Shown here: positions 16,595 to 26,250 of the stretch, piece by piece
Layout: each line of letters opens with the position of its first letter
Position numbering within the stretch: the first letter of the stretch is position 1
Origin: Thiobacillus denitrificans
GTDB taxonomy: Bacteria > Pseudomonadota > Gammaproteobacteria > Burkholderiales > Thiobacillaceae
Length of the DNA: 64,000 nt
NCBI RefSeq assembly: GCF_001530125.1
Contig: NZ_LDUG01000002.1
Location: forward strand, 1 to 64,000
Reading direction: 5' to 3'
Made by a program: the position numbers and the translations under genes
The notes under the pieces: model-generated
What the model saw: only the letters and a program-made list of their open reading frames with translations
Told to the model about the DNA's origin: nothing
Databases searched by the model: none

Positions 16595-17239
16595 CTATTT
16601 CAGATCGCTGTGCGTCACCGCGCGCAAGAACTCGTTGCGCATCTGGTCGCTGGTCTTGAAGCAGCCAGTGAAAGCCTGGGTGACGACGCGCTCGTCGCCG
16701 CGCCGGTCCTCCCCGAGCAGCAGGCACAGCTGTTCGGCCTCGATGATGCACGCCGCGCCCTGCGCCAGACCGTGCGTCACCAGCGCCTCGGCGATGTCGC
16801 GCGTCATCCATTCCTGGTAGGTGAAGCGATGGCCGATGGCATCGACCATGCGCGCAATGCGGCCGAAGCCGTGCAGCCGTCCGCCGGGAATATAGGCCAC
16901 GTGCGCCACGCCGCGAAACGGCACCAGGTGATGCGGGCACACGCCGTGCACCGCGATGCCGCGCACCACCACCATGTCGTCGCGGGCGTCGGCAAAGCCC
17001 TCGCCCAGCGCCTCGGCGGGTTCGATCGCATAGCCGCCAAGCAGGCGGCGCTGCCACAGCTCGCGCACGCGTTGCGCGGTACGCCCGGTGTGCACCGAAT
17101 CCGGCGCCACCCCGCAAGCGGCGAGCATGGCGTTGACCGCCTGCTCGAACGCCGCCGGGTCGAATGCGCCGACTTGCGGAATGCCGAAGCTGCCGCTGAC
17201 GTGCGGGGTGTGGCAGTCGTGGTCGCAGGCGTCGATCAT
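16595..17239 (-). CDS. folE: GTP cyclohydrolase I
   Basis: 214 residues. Converts GTP to 7,8-dihydroneopterin triphosphate, the entry to folate synthesis. The zinc ligands are visible in VHGVCPHHLVPF (Cys, His) and in QLCLLLGE, and FGRIARMVDAIGHRFTYQEWM matches the active-site region of type IA enzymes. The start is ATG at 17239, overlapping by one base the stop of the dienelactone hydrolase gene; longer in-frame extensions run into that gene. The N-terminal His/Cys-containing DACDHDCHTPHVSG leader is variable in the family. Confidence 0.9.
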   Translation of the reverse strand: MIDACDHDCHTPHVSGSFGIPQVGAFDPAAFEQAVNAMLAACGVAPDSVHTGRTAQRVRELWQRRLLGGYAIEPAEALGEGFADARDDMVVVRGIAVHGVCPHHLVPFRGVAHVAYIPGGRLHGFGRIARMVDAIGHRFTYQEWMTRDIAEALVTHGLAQGAACIIEAEQLCLLLGEDRRGDERVVTQAFTGCFKTSDQMRNEFLRAVTHSDLK

Positions 17240-18021
17240 TATTTGAGCGTCGCCTTGAGGAACTCCAGCGTGCGCGTCCACGAGTCGGTGTCGGCCGCAT
17301 TGTCGTACTTGAGCGGCAGCCCGAACTGCGCGGCATAGCTGTCGGCCTCGCGGTTGGTGAAAGTGTGCTTCACCCCGGGGTAGGCTACGAACATGTAGTC
17401 GGCCTTGGCATTGTTCATTTCGGTCTTGAACGCCTCGACCTGCACGGGCGGCACGACAGTGTCGGCTTCGCCGTGGAAGACGCGGATCTTCGCCTTGATC
17501 TCGCCGGGTTTGGGCGTGACGTCGCTCGCCAGCACGCCGTGGTAGCTGACCACCGATTTCAGCGGCATGCCGGCGCGCGCCATATTGAGCACCACGCCGC
17601 CGCCGAAACAGTAGCCCAGCGCGGCGATCTCGCCCTGCTTCACCTTGGGCTGCTTGTCGAGGAAGTGGCGCGCGGCGTCGAAGCGCGCGTAGGCCAGCGG
17701 CGGATTCTTGTTGACGCTGCCCGCCAGCGCACCGGCGTCCTTCGGATTGTCGGCCACCTGGCCGTTGCCGTACATGTCGACCACCAGCGCCACATAGCCT
17801 TCGCTTGCCAGCATGCGCGCGCGCTTTCTCGCATAATCGTTGGCACCCCACCATTCCGGCACCACCAGCACCCCGGCGCGCTTGTCCTTGACGGCATCGT
17901 CATACGCCAGATAGCCCTTCATGACGGTGTCGCCCGCCTGGTAGCTGACATCCTTGCCGACCACGGCAGCGAGGGCGGATGAGGTGAAAAACAACAATGA
18001 CAGCGCAAGTGCAGTTTTCAT
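17239..18021 (-). CDS. Exported dienelactone hydrolase family protein
   Basis: 260 residues with a signal peptide (about 18 residues, LLFFTSSALA) and an alpha/beta-hydrolase DLH domain. The Cys-Asp-His triad is visible: GYCFGGG nucleophile, HGEADTVVP Asp and KHTFTN His. The classic enzyme opens dienelactones in aromatic degradation, but periplasmic members usually have unknown substrates. The start is ATG at 18021. Its stop overlaps folE by one base, so the two are probably one transcript although functionally unrelated. Confidence 0.85.
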   Translation of the reverse strand: MKTALALSLLFFTSSALAAVVGKDVSYQAGDTVMKGYLAYDDAVKDKRAGVLVVPEWWGANDYARKRARMLASEGYVALVVDMYGNGQVADNPKDAGALAGSVNKNPPLAYARFDAARHFLDKQPKVKQGEIAALGYCFGGGVVLNMARAGMPLKSVVSYHGVLASDVTPKPGEIKAKIRVFHGEADTVVPPVQVEAFKTEMNNAKADYMFVAYPGVKHTFTNREADSYAAQFGLPLKYDNAADTDSWTRTLEFLKATLK

Positions 18022-18195
18022 GGGTGTCTCCGGGAGTGAGTGATCGCAAAGCATACCGCGCTCGCACAATGTATAACAACCATGCGCGCCATGTGCACCG
18101 CCCCAAGCCGTTCTGTTTTCATGGCCGATTTGCACGAACATTCACGCCGCCGAGCCTCTGTGCCATGATGGCGGCCATCGTGAATTTGCGTTGAG

Positions 18196-21042
18196 GTGTC
18201 GGTGATTCTCTGGGGCGTAATTTGGGGTGGCCTGCTGGGCTCGATGATCAGCAGAGGGGGCGAGTTCGGCGTGGTGCTCGGCGCGATCATCGGCGCGCTG
18301 GCGGGCTGGACATTAAGAAGCTCGGTTCGCAGCGAGTTTGCGCGGATGCAAGGCAAGCACCGAGAATCAGCGCACGCAGCCACAGCGCCCCTCACCCAGC
18401 CCTCAACTGCCCAGGATCCCATGCTGCCCGACGCGGCATGGTTTCAATCCGACGAACGCTCCACGCCTGCCTCGGAAACCGTTTCGGTCGAAACGTCACT
18501 GCGCCCCGAAGCTGACCCGACTATGGCGGCAGAGCCCGCGCCACCGCCCAATACCTTCACCGCGCCGCCGCCGCTTTCAAGTCAGCCTGTAGAACCCAAT
18601 ATTGTCGACAAGGTGGTTTCCGCAGCCATGGCATGGCTCACCGGCGGCAACACGGTGGTGCGGATTGGGGTGGTCGTGCTTTTTATCGGTTTGTCGTTTC
18701 TGGCCAAATATGCGGCTGAGAACGCCCTGCTCCCGGTGGAACTCCGGCTGGCGCTGGTCGGTGCATCGGGCATGGCGTTGCTGCTGATCGGATTCCGATT
18801 GCGCGACCGCCGCAAAGGGTATGCGCTGACGCTACAGGGTGCGGGGGTGGCCGTCCTGTATCTGACGGTGTTCACATCGTTTCGACTGTACCAACTGGTG
18901 CCGCCAGGGCTGGCGCTGGCGGTGATGGTGTCGGTCTGTGCGCTGTCGACTGCAATCGCCCTGATGCAAAACGCCCGCGCGCTGGCGTTCATCGGTTTTG
19001 CCGGCGGCTTCCTGGCGCCCATCCTGGCCTCGACCGGTGAGGGCAGCCATGTCGTGCTGTTTTCCTACTGCACGCTCCTTAACCTGGCCATTCTGCTTAT
19101 CGCGTTCAGGCGTTCATGGCGGCTGCTTAATCTGCTTGGTTTTTTCATGACCTTTGGCATTGCCACTGCATGGGGCGCGTTGCGCTATACGCCGGAAAAC
19201 TATGCCAGCACGCAGCCTTTCCTGATCGTGTTTTTCCTGATCTATGTGCTGACAGCCGTGTTGTATGCCCTGCGCCACTCGACGGAACTCAAGGCCAGCC
19301 TGAACGGCGCAGTGGACGGCACGCTGGTGTTTGGCACCCCGCTGATCGCGTTTGGACTGCAAGTCGGACTGGTGCGCGAATTCGAGTTTGCAATGGCGTT
19401 TTCGGCCCTGGCGCTGGGCGCATTTTATCTGCTGCTGGCTGCGGGACTACTCAAGCGCAAGCAGGCTAGCTTGCGGCTGTTGACCGAAAGCTTTCTCGCG
19501 CTGGGTGTGGGTTTTGCCACCCTGGCCGTGCCGCTGGCGCTGGACGCGCGCTGGACTGCCGCCATCTGGGCCGTGGAAGGGGCGGCGATTTTCTGGGTTG
19601 GGATGCGGCAGGCACGCTGGATGCCGCGCGCCTTTGGCCTGCTGTTGCAAGGCGTTGCCGCCCTGGCCTTTGTCGGCTCCATTGATCGCGGCATGCATTC
19701 CGCCCTGCCGTTTGCCAACCCGTCCTTCATCGGCGCGATGTTGTTGGCGCTGCCGGCGTTTGCCGTGGCGTGGTGGGTGCGTCAGCCGCTGGCACAGAGC
19801 GGCAGCACGTTTGCCCAGGGCTATGCGCAGATTGAAGCCACGCTTGAAAAACCCGTCTTCCTGTTTGGCTTTTTCTGGTGGGTGATGGCGTTCTGGCTGG
19901 AGATCACGCGCGTGCTGCCCAGCAGCACCGGCGCGCACAGCTTCGCGTGGGCACACGTATGGCACGTTAACCTGGGCATGCCCGCTTACGTGTTCAGCGC
20001 ATTCATGGCCGAACGCGTTGCCGCGCACAAGGGCTGGTCGGTCGCTGCGTGGCCCGCTTACCTGACCGCGCCGGTGCTGATGTTGGCGGCACTCATCAAC
20101 ATCCTGGATGGCAACCGGCTGCTGGCGTCTGCCGGTTCGCTGCTGTGGCTGGCGGGCATCATCGCGCACCTCATCGTGCTGCGGCGCATCGATCGCCGGG
20201 CGCCTCCCGCCTGGTTTTCCTGGATGCATGCACTGGGCGTGTGGACGCTCGTGATCCTGCTGGCCGACACGCTGGTTTACGCGGTGGATCGTGGCGACTT
20301 ATGGCACACGGCCTGGGGCGCAGTGGTGCTGCTGGTCGCCGGGTCGGCCGTCCTGCTGTGCCTGGCCTTTGTGCCGACATCGAGGCGCTTTGCATCCCAC
20401 TGGCCTTTCAGCCATTTTGCCCGCAGCTATGCGTGGGTGGCGGCGGCCCCCCCGGTAGTGGGCGTTTACCTGGGCAGCCTGCTGGTGGCGCTGTCCTCGC
20501 GTGGCCATGCAGCCCCGCTGCCTTATATTCCCTTGCTGAACCCAACCGATCTGGCGGTGGCGCTGGCCCTGGGCGCGCTGACACTCTGGCTGCTGCGGCT
20601 GCGCAGCAGCGACATGCAGGTGCCCGACATCGTGCAGCGTACATCGCCCAAAGCAGCCCTGTTTTTTGCTGCTTTCATCGCCATCAACACCGTGTGGCTG
20701 CGGGTGGCGCACCACTACGCTGGCGTGCACTGGGACGCAACGACCCTGTTCAATTCGTTTCTCGTGCAAACCGGGTATGCGATCTTGTGGACCCTGCTGG
20801 CACTGGGCCTGATGGTGTTGGCACACCGCCGCGCGCAGCGGCCCTTGTGGATGCTGGGCGCCGGCTTGCTCGGCTTGACGCTGGCCAAACTGTTCCTGAT
20901 TGATCTATCCAATGCAGGTGGAACCGAACGCATTGTTGCGTTTATCGCGGTGGGCATTTTGATGTTGGTGGTGGGCTATCTGGCGCCGCTCCCGCCCAAC
21001 CCTGCAACGCAGCAGACCCTGGCCTCGGGGGTGCGGGCATGA
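18196..21042 (+). CDS. DUF2339 large polytopic membrane protein
   Basis: 948 residues with more than twenty hydrophobic segments. An N-terminal membrane helix with GLLGSMISRGGEFGVVLGAIIGALAGW is followed by a Pro/Thr-rich linker (about 60-130) and the DUF2339 region (GGNTVVRIGVVVLFIGLSFLAKYAAEN). Function unknown; members resemble cell-envelope permease-like proteins. GTG at 18196 is used here; a second GTG at 18202 sits better spaced behind GAGG (18193-18196) and may be the real start. The stop overlaps the DUF3999 gene by four bases, a conserved pairing. Confidence 0.85.
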   Translation: MSVILWGVIWGGLLGSMISRGGEFGVVLGAIIGALAGWTLRSSVRSEFARMQGKHRESAHAATAPLTQPSTAQDPMLPDAAWFQSDERSTPASETVSVETSLRPEADPTMAAEPAPPPNTFTAPPPLSSQPVEPNIVDKVVSAAMAWLTGGNTVVRIGVVVLFIGLSFLAKYAAENALLPVELRLALVGASGMALLLIGFRLRDRRKGYALTLQGAGVAVLYLTVFTSFRLYQLVPPGLALAVMVSVCALSTAIALMQNARALAFIGFAGGFLAPILASTGEGSHVVLFSYCTLLNLAILLIAFRRSWRLLNLLGFFMTFGIATAWGALRYTPENYASTQPFLIVFFLIYVLTAVLYALRHSTELKASLNGAVDGTLVFGTPLIAFGLQVGLVREFEFAMAFSALALGAFYLLLAAGLLKRKQASLRLLTESFLALGVGFATLAVPLALDARWTAAIWAVEGAAIFWVGMRQARWMPRAFGLLLQGVAALAFVGSIDRGMHSALPFANPSFIGAMLLALPAFAVAWWVRQPLAQSGSTFAQGYAQIEATLEKPVFLFGFFWWVMAFWLEITRVLPSSTGAHSFAWAHVWHVNLGMPAYVFSAFMAERVAAHKGWSVAAWPAYLTAPVLMLAALINILDGNRLLASAGSLLWLAGIIAHLIVLRRIDRRAPPAWFSWMHALGVWTLVILLADTLVYAVDRGDLWHTAWGAVVLLVAGSAVLLCLAFVPTSRRFASHWPFSHFARSYAWVAAAPPVVGVYLGSLLVALSSRGHAAPLPYIPLLNPTDLAVALALGALTLWLLRLRSSDMQVPDIVQRTSPKAALFFAAFIAINTVWLRVAHHYAGVHWDATTLFNSFLVQTGYAILWTLLALGLMVLAHRRAQRPLWMLGAGLLGLTLAKLFLIDLSNAGGTERIVAFIAVGILMLVVGYLAPLPPNPATQQTLASGVRA

Positions 21043-22430
21043 GAATCATCGCGCACGTCGCCTGCGCCTTGCTGATGATCAACCCGGAAGCGGCCCTCGC
21101 GGCAGACAAACCAGAAGACTTTGCCGTCCACTTCACCGTGCAAACCGTACCCGATGCAAGCCTGCAGCGTCTTGTCCTGCCCAAGGAAGCCATGGCCGTT
21201 TTGCAAACTGCCAACGCTGCGGACGTGCGACTGTTCAACGGCAAGGGGCAATCTGTGCCACTCGCACCGATTCCGCTACGCAACGTGACCATCGCCTCAC
21301 CGTCCCGCGAGTGGCCGATTTATCCCATCATGGCCACCACGCAACAGCAACAGAATCTGGGCAATCTGAGTTTGCGGATTGAAAAAACCGCTGGCCGCAG
21401 CGTGGTGCGCGTGATTGAAGGCGCAGACACCCAACCCTCCGCCTCGGCCACCCGACAAATTGCCACCCTGGTGGATACTCGAACAATCAAGGAGCCGCTG
21501 GCTGAACTGACAGTGGACGCTGAATTAACCCCAGGCGAGCCGGTCGCGCTGACGGTTGCAGCCAGCAAGGATTTAAAAATCTGGCGCACGCTGGCGCAGG
21601 ACGTTCCCGTATTTCGCTTCGGCGCCACGGCCGACGGGCCGGGCAGCATGCGGGTGCCGCTGGCGGGCGTGCGCCTGGAAGATGACTATCTGCGTATCAG
21701 CTGGCCGCCGGGTGCGGCTTTCAGCTTGCGCGGCGTGCGCATCACCCCTGCTTCCAGCTCGGCTGCGCCACAACGGCTCTCGGTTCCCCTGATCGCCAGG
21801 CCGGACGGAAATGGGTTCGTGATTGCACTCCCGTTTGCCACACCCCTGCAAGCGCTGGACATTCATCCGGCCGGTCCCAACACACTCGTTCCCGTCCGCC
21901 TCAGCGGTCGAAGTGTGCGCGGCGAGTCCTGGCGCCCGCTTGCCACGGGCGTCGTCTATCGCATGCATTCAACAGGAACCGAATCACTCAGCCCGCCGAT
22001 TGAAATGAACGGGGTATCAGTGCGGGAACTGCGGATCGCGCCTGCGGCTGGCGTCCCCGGTTTTGCCACCCCCCCACACGTGCGTGCGCTGCTCTTGCCG
22101 CGGGAATGGGTCTTTGTCGCCAGCGGGTCGCCCCCCTTCACCCTGGCCGTAGGTCGTGCCGGCGCCGACACAACCGAGTTGCCATTGGCCAGCCTGATTC
22201 CCGGCTACACCGCAGGTGCCGAACACACACTGCCAACAGCGCATGTCAACGTGACGTCCATCATCAGGCAACCACCCGGCAACCTGTCCCGCATCAGCCA
22301 GGCGCTGGGCGCGCCCTCTACGCGTTCTTTGGTGCTCTGGGCGGTGTTGATTGGTGGCGTGCTTGTGCTGGGGGGCGTCGCATGGGCGGTGATGCGCCAA
22401 ATGAAATCGGCTGACAAATCTCAGCCCTGA
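21039..22430 (+). CDS. DUF3999 exported membrane-anchored protein
   Basis: 463 residues: signal peptide 1 to about 22 (ALLMINPEAALA), a long beta-rich periplasmic region, one C-terminal membrane helix (SLVLWAVLIGGVLVLGGVAWAV) and a short basic tail. It matches the DUF3999 family, normally next to DUF2339 as here (ATGA overlap), so the two products probably form one envelope complex of unknown function. The periplasmic part has two repeated beta-sandwich-like halves by eye, but no catalytic motif stands out. Confidence 0.85.
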   Translation: MRIIAHVACALLMINPEAALAADKPEDFAVHFTVQTVPDASLQRLVLPKEAMAVLQTANAADVRLFNGKGQSVPLAPIPLRNVTIASPSREWPIYPIMATTQQQQNLGNLSLRIEKTAGRSVVRVIEGADTQPSASATRQIATLVDTRTIKEPLAELTVDAELTPGEPVALTVAASKDLKIWRTLAQDVPVFRFGATADGPGSMRVPLAGVRLEDDYLRISWPPGAAFSLRGVRITPASSSAAPQRLSVPLIARPDGNGFVIALPFATPLQALDIHPAGPNTLVPVRLSGRSVRGESWRPLATGVVYRMHSTGTESLSPPIEMNGVSVRELRIAPAAGVPGFATPPHVRALLLPREWVFVASGSPPFTLAVGRAGADTTELPLASLIPGYTAGAEHTLPTAHVNVTSIIRQPPGNLSRISQALGAPSTRSLVLWAVLIGGVLVLGGVAWAVMRQMKSADKSQP

Positions 22431-22532
22431 GCTTTACGGATACAACGATATGGCCGCATGAACTCAATCCATCGCGCACTTGAAGCGCCCCTGCAGCGGT
22501 AAACTCACTGGATTCGCCCACCCCAGCCCGCC

Positions 22533-23267
22533 ATGACCGACCCCATCCGCCTTGCCAAACGCGTCGCCGAACTGCGCGGCTGCTCGCGCCGCGAAGCCGA
22601 GCAGTTCATCAACGGCGGCTGGGTGCGGGTCGACGGCATCGTGGTCGAGGAGCCGCAGTTCCGCGTCGCCGACCAGCGCGTCGAAATCGACCCCGGGGCC
22701 GACCTCGGCCAGACCGAACCGGTCACCCTGCTGCTGCACAAGCCGCCTGGCTATCACACGCTGCAGAGTGACAATCAGAACGGCCAGCCCGCCTCGCAGT
22801 TGCTCAACCCCGCCACGCTGTGGCCCGAAGACATCTCCGGCCTGCGTCCGCTGAAAATGCATTTCGCCCAACTAACCGGCTGTGTGCCGCTGGAAACCGG
22901 CGCCAGCGGCCTCGTCGTGTTCACCCAGGACTGGCGCATCGCGCGCAAGCTGACCGAAGACGCCGCCACCCTGGAGCACGAAGTCATCGTCGAAGTCGCG
23001 GGCGAACTCGCCCCCAACGGGCTCAAGCGGCTGAACCGGGGCATCCTCTACCGCGGCAAGACCCCGCCTGCCATCAAGGTCAGCTGGCAAAATGAAACCC
23101 GCCTGCGGGTGGCGCTGAAGGGCGCCCAACCCGGACAGATCGCGCACCTGTGCGAAGCTGTCGGCCTGCAGGTGCTATCGATGAAACGCATCCGCCTTGG
23201 CCGCGTCCCGCTAGGAAAGCTGCCGCCCGGACAGTGGCGCTATTTGCTCGAGGACGAGCGGTTTTGA
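22533..23267 (+). CDS. S4-domain RsuA/RluF-type pseudouridine synthase-like protein
   Basis: 244 residues: an N-terminal S4 RNA-binding domain (LAKRVAELRGCSRREAEQFI to about residue 60) and an RsuA-type synthase domain. The family motif normally reads GRLDxxTSGLL with the catalytic Asp; here it is VPLETGASGLVVFTQD, with Glu121 at the catalytic position and the preceding Arg missing. The C-terminal KRIRLGRVPLGKLPPGQWR matches the family well. It may be a non-catalytic RNA-binding relative or a Glu variant. Monocistronic by spacing. Confidence 0.8.
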   Translation: MTDPIRLAKRVAELRGCSRREAEQFINGGWVRVDGIVVEEPQFRVADQRVEIDPGADLGQTEPVTLLLHKPPGYHTLQSDNQNGQPASQLLNPATLWPEDISGLRPLKMHFAQLTGCVPLETGASGLVVFTQDWRIARKLTEDAATLEHEVIVEVAGELAPNGLKRLNRGILYRGKTPPAIKVSWQNETRLRVALKGAQPGQIAHLCEAVGLQVLSMKRIRLGRVPLGKLPPGQWRYLLEDERF

Positions 23268-23373
23268 GGCTGCAGGGGAGCGGGGTTGCGCGGGGCGGGG
23301 AGGCGGTTACGCGCAGAACTTCCAGGTGCCTGTTTGATCTGGTTCTATTGATACCACACCCCCGGTCCGCGAC

Positions 23374-23796
23374 ATGAGTTTTCCTACGCCGGAAGCTGCC
23401 GAATCCGCTTTCTACGCTGCCTTCGAAGCACGCGACCTCGACGCCATGATGGCAGTCTGGGCCCGCGACGACAGCGTCGCCTGCATCCACCCACTGGCCG
23501 CGCCGCTGAATGGGCGCGCCGCCGTGGCGGCAGGCTGGCGCAGCATGTTCGAGGCCGCCGGGCAGTTCCGCGTTCAGGTGGAAGTCGCGCATGAACTGCG
23601 CGAAGCCGGCCAGGTCATCCGCATCGTGCGCGAGTACCTCGTCATCGGCCAGGAAACCGAACCGCGCCCGCCGATTCTGGCGACCAACGTGTACCGCAAG
23701 GAAGCCGACGGCTGGCGCATGGTGCTGCACCATGCCTCGCCGCTCCAGGTCGGCGGCACGCCGCCCGCACGCACCCCGCCTGTGGTGCTGCATTAA
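23374..23796 (+). CDS. NTF2-like/SnoaL-type small protein
   Basis: 140 residues. PEAAESAFYAAFEARDLDAMMAVWARDD at the start, then HPLAAPLNGRAAVAAGWRSMF and TNVYRKEADGWRMVLHHAS, match the NTF2-like fold family (SnoaL/DUF4440 style). Members are ligand-binding or isomerase-like domains; no specific substrate can be assigned. It precedes the YheT-like hydrolase gene by 35 bases on the same strand, possibly co-transcribed. Confidence 0.8.
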   Translation: MSFPTPEAAESAFYAAFEARDLDAMMAVWARDDSVACIHPLAAPLNGRAAVAAGWRSMFEAAGQFRVQVEVAHELREAGQVIRIVREYLVIGQETEPRPPILATNVYRKEADGWRMVLHHASPLQVGGTPPARTPPVVLH

Positions 23797-23831
23797 GGGC
23801 GCGAAGCTGCGCCTTTGCTAAACTCGGCGCC

Positions 23832-24809
23832 ATGCTCCCCCTGGAAAACCCGCCTTATCGCGCCCCCGCCTGGCTGCCCGGTGGGCATGTGCAGACCATC
23901 TATGCCAACCTGTTGATCCGCGTGCCGCCGGTCGCGTCCCGGCGCGAACGGCTGGAACTGGCGGACGGCGATTTTCTTGATTTCGACTGGACCGATGGCA
24001 CAGCCGGCACCCCTGTGGTGGTGCTGTTTCACGGCCTGGAAGGCAGCGCCGACAGCCCCTACGCGCGCGCGCTCATGGCCCAGGTCCGGGCGCGTGGCTG
24101 GCATGGCGTGGTGGCGCACTTTCGCGGCTGCTCGGGCGAGGAAAACCGGCTGCCGCGCGCCTATTTCGCTGGCGACAGCGCAGACATCGACCACGTGCTG
24201 CGCCACGTCAAATCGCAGCACGCCGCTGCGCCGGTGTATGCCGTCGGCGTCTCGCTCGGCGGCAACGCGCTGCTGAAATGGCTGGGCGAGCAGGGCGAGG
24301 CGGCGCGCGCGCTGGTCGAACGTGCTGCCGGCATCTCCGCGCCGCTCGACATGACGGCGGCCGGCCACGCGCTGGACCAGGGCTTCAATCGCCGCGTCTA
24401 CACCGCGCGCTTTCTCGCCACTCTGAAAGCCAAAGCCCTGCGCAAGGCCGTGCGCTTCCCCGGGGTGCTGGATGCGGCAGCCATCGCTGCCGCCACCACA
24501 TTCCGCGAGTTCGACACCCTGGTCACCGCGCGGCTGCATGGATTTCGCGATGCCGAGGACTACTGGTTCAAGGTGTCGGCCAAACCCTTGCTGAAATCCA
24601 TCGCGCTGCCCACCCTCGTCATCAACGCCCGAAATGACCCCTTTCTGCCGGCCTGGGCACTGCCGTCATCCGCCAACGCATCGCCTTCGGTCATCCTCGA
24701 ACAGCCCGCAAGCGGCGGCCATGTCGCCTTCCCATCCGGCCCTTTTCCCGGCAATCTCGGCTGGCTGCCGCGCCGCCTGATGCAGCATTTCGTTATCCAG
24801 CCCGGTTAG
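23832..24809 (+). CDS. YheT-family alpha/beta hydrolase
   Basis: 325 residues. The N-terminal PPYRAPAWLPGGHVQTIYANL is the hallmark of the YheT/ABHD1-3 group. LFHGLEGSADSPYAR forms the oxyanion strand, GVSLGGNALLKWLGEQG is the nucleophile elbow (Ser), NARNDPFLP supplies Asp and GGHVAFPS supplies His, so the triad is intact. Substrates are unknown esters, possibly lipids. Of normal length for the family; co-directional with its neighbours. Confidence 0.88.
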   Translation: MLPLENPPYRAPAWLPGGHVQTIYANLLIRVPPVASRRERLELADGDFLDFDWTDGTAGTPVVVLFHGLEGSADSPYARALMAQVRARGWHGVVAHFRGCSGEENRLPRAYFAGDSADIDHVLRHVKSQHAAAPVYAVGVSLGGNALLKWLGEQGEAARALVERAAGISAPLDMTAAGHALDQGFNRRVYTARFLATLKAKALRKAVRFPGVLDAAAIAAATTFREFDTLVTARLHGFRDAEDYWFKVSAKPLLKSIALPTLVINARNDPFLPAWALPSSANASPSVILEQPASGGHVAFPSGPFPGNLGWLPRRLMQHFVIQPG

Positions 24810-24839
24810 AATCAGAACATCACACATAGGGAGTACGTT

Positions 24840-26213
24840 GTGGAATACCCCAAGGAAATCTTCAAGGCCTACGACATTCGCGGCATCGTCGGCAAGACCT
24901 TCACGCCGGAAATCGTCGAGGCCATCGGCCACGCCATCGGTTCCGAAGCTGTGGCGCGCGGCCAGAGTGAAATCTGCATCGGGCGCGACGGCCGCCTGTC
25001 GGGCCCCGAGATGGCCGCCGCACTCGCGCGCGGCATCCAGAAGGCCGGCATCGGGGTCGTCGACCTCGGCATGGTCGCCACCCCGATGACCTATTTCGCC
25101 GCCTACCAGCTGGGCACGAACAGCGCGGTGATGGTCACCGGCAGCCACAACCCACCCGACTACAACGGCCTGAAAATGGTGCTCGGCGACGAAACCCTGT
25201 CGGGCGACGCCATCCAGAAGCTGCGCGAACGGCTCGTCAACAACGACCTGGTGCACGGTGACGGCGGTTACCGCCAGCACGACATCGCCGGCGAATACCT
25301 CACGCGCATCGTCTCCGACGTCAAGCTCGCACGCCCGATGAAAATCATCATCGACTGCGGCAACGGCGTGCCCGGCGCATTTGCCCCCAAGCTCTACCGC
25401 GACATGGGTTGCCAGGTGGAGGAGTTGTTCTGCGAGGTTGACGGCAACTTCCCCAACCATCACCCCGACCCCTCGCAGCCGAAGAACCTGCAGGACCTGA
25501 TCGCCGCGCTGAAAACCAGCGACGCTGAAATCGGGCTGGCCTTCGACGGCGATGGCGACCGCCTGGGCGTGGTCACCAAGGACGGCAGCATCATCTTCCC
25601 CGACCGCCAACTGATGCTGTTCGCCGACGACGTATTGAGCCGCAACCCCGGCGCCGAAATCATTTTCGACGTCAAGTCGACGCGCAACCTGTTCAGCTGG
25701 ATCCGCGCGCGCGGCGGCCGTCCGCTGCTGTGGAAAACCGGCCACAGCTTCATCAAGGCCAAGATGAAGGAAACCGGCGCGCTGCTGGCGGGCGAAATGT
25801 CCGGCCACGTGTTCTTCAAGGAACGCTGGTTCGGCTTCGACGACGGCATGTACGCCGGCGCGCGACTGCTCGAGTACCTAAGCAAGCAGGCCGACATCAA
25901 CGCCACCCTGCACGGCCTGCCCGACACGCTGAATACGCCCGAACTCAACATCAAGATGGCCGAGGGCGAGCATTACGCACTGATGGACACGCTGCAGAAA
26001 ACCGCGCACTTCCCCGGCGCCCAGGAAATCATCACCCTCGACGGCCTGCGCGTGGAATACGCCGATGGCTTCGGTCTGGCGCGCCCGTCCAACACCACGC
26101 CAGTGATCGTGCTGCGCTTCGAGGCCGACACTGCCGATGCGCTGGAACGGATCCAGGCCGACTTCCGCCGCGTGTTTCACCAGGCCGCGCCCGGCCTCGC
26201 GCTGCCGTTCTGA
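24840..26213 (+). CDS. Phosphomannomutase/phosphoglucomutase (AlgC/ManB type)
   Basis: 457 residues, four-domain phosphohexomutase. The phosphoserine loop VTGSHNPPDYNGLK, Mg loop FDGDGDRLGVV, sugar-binding GEMSGHVFF and phosphate-binding RPSNTTPVIVLRFEA are all present, as is the N-terminal KAYDIRGIVG of the AlgC group. It interconverts mannose-6-P/mannose-1-P and glucose-6-P/glucose-1-P for exopolysaccharide and LPS precursors. The start is GTG at 24840 behind a GGGAG. It differs from the phosphoglucomutase at 56.5 kb, which belongs to another subfamily. Confidence 0.92.
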   Translation: MEYPKEIFKAYDIRGIVGKTFTPEIVEAIGHAIGSEAVARGQSEICIGRDGRLSGPEMAAALARGIQKAGIGVVDLGMVATPMTYFAAYQLGTNSAVMVTGSHNPPDYNGLKMVLGDETLSGDAIQKLRERLVNNDLVHGDGGYRQHDIAGEYLTRIVSDVKLARPMKIIIDCGNGVPGAFAPKLYRDMGCQVEELFCEVDGNFPNHHPDPSQPKNLQDLIAALKTSDAEIGLAFDGDGDRLGVVTKDGSIIFPDRQLMLFADDVLSRNPGAEIIFDVKSTRNLFSWIRARGGRPLLWKTGHSFIKAKMKETGALLAGEMSGHVFFKERWFGFDDGMYAGARLLEYLSKQADINATLHGLPDTLNTPELNIKMAEGEHYALMDTLQKTAHFPGAQEIITLDGLRVEYADGFGLARPSNTTPVIVLRFEADTADALERIQADFRRVFHQAAPGLALPF

Positions 26214-26250
26214 ACGGCCCTGCCGGCATCGAGCCGGCGGCGAACCGGGA

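Noticed and set aside
26222-26238. GCCGGC-ATCGA-GCCGGC hairpin between convergent genes as a bidirectional terminator
   Set aside because: Short stem and no U tract on either strand.
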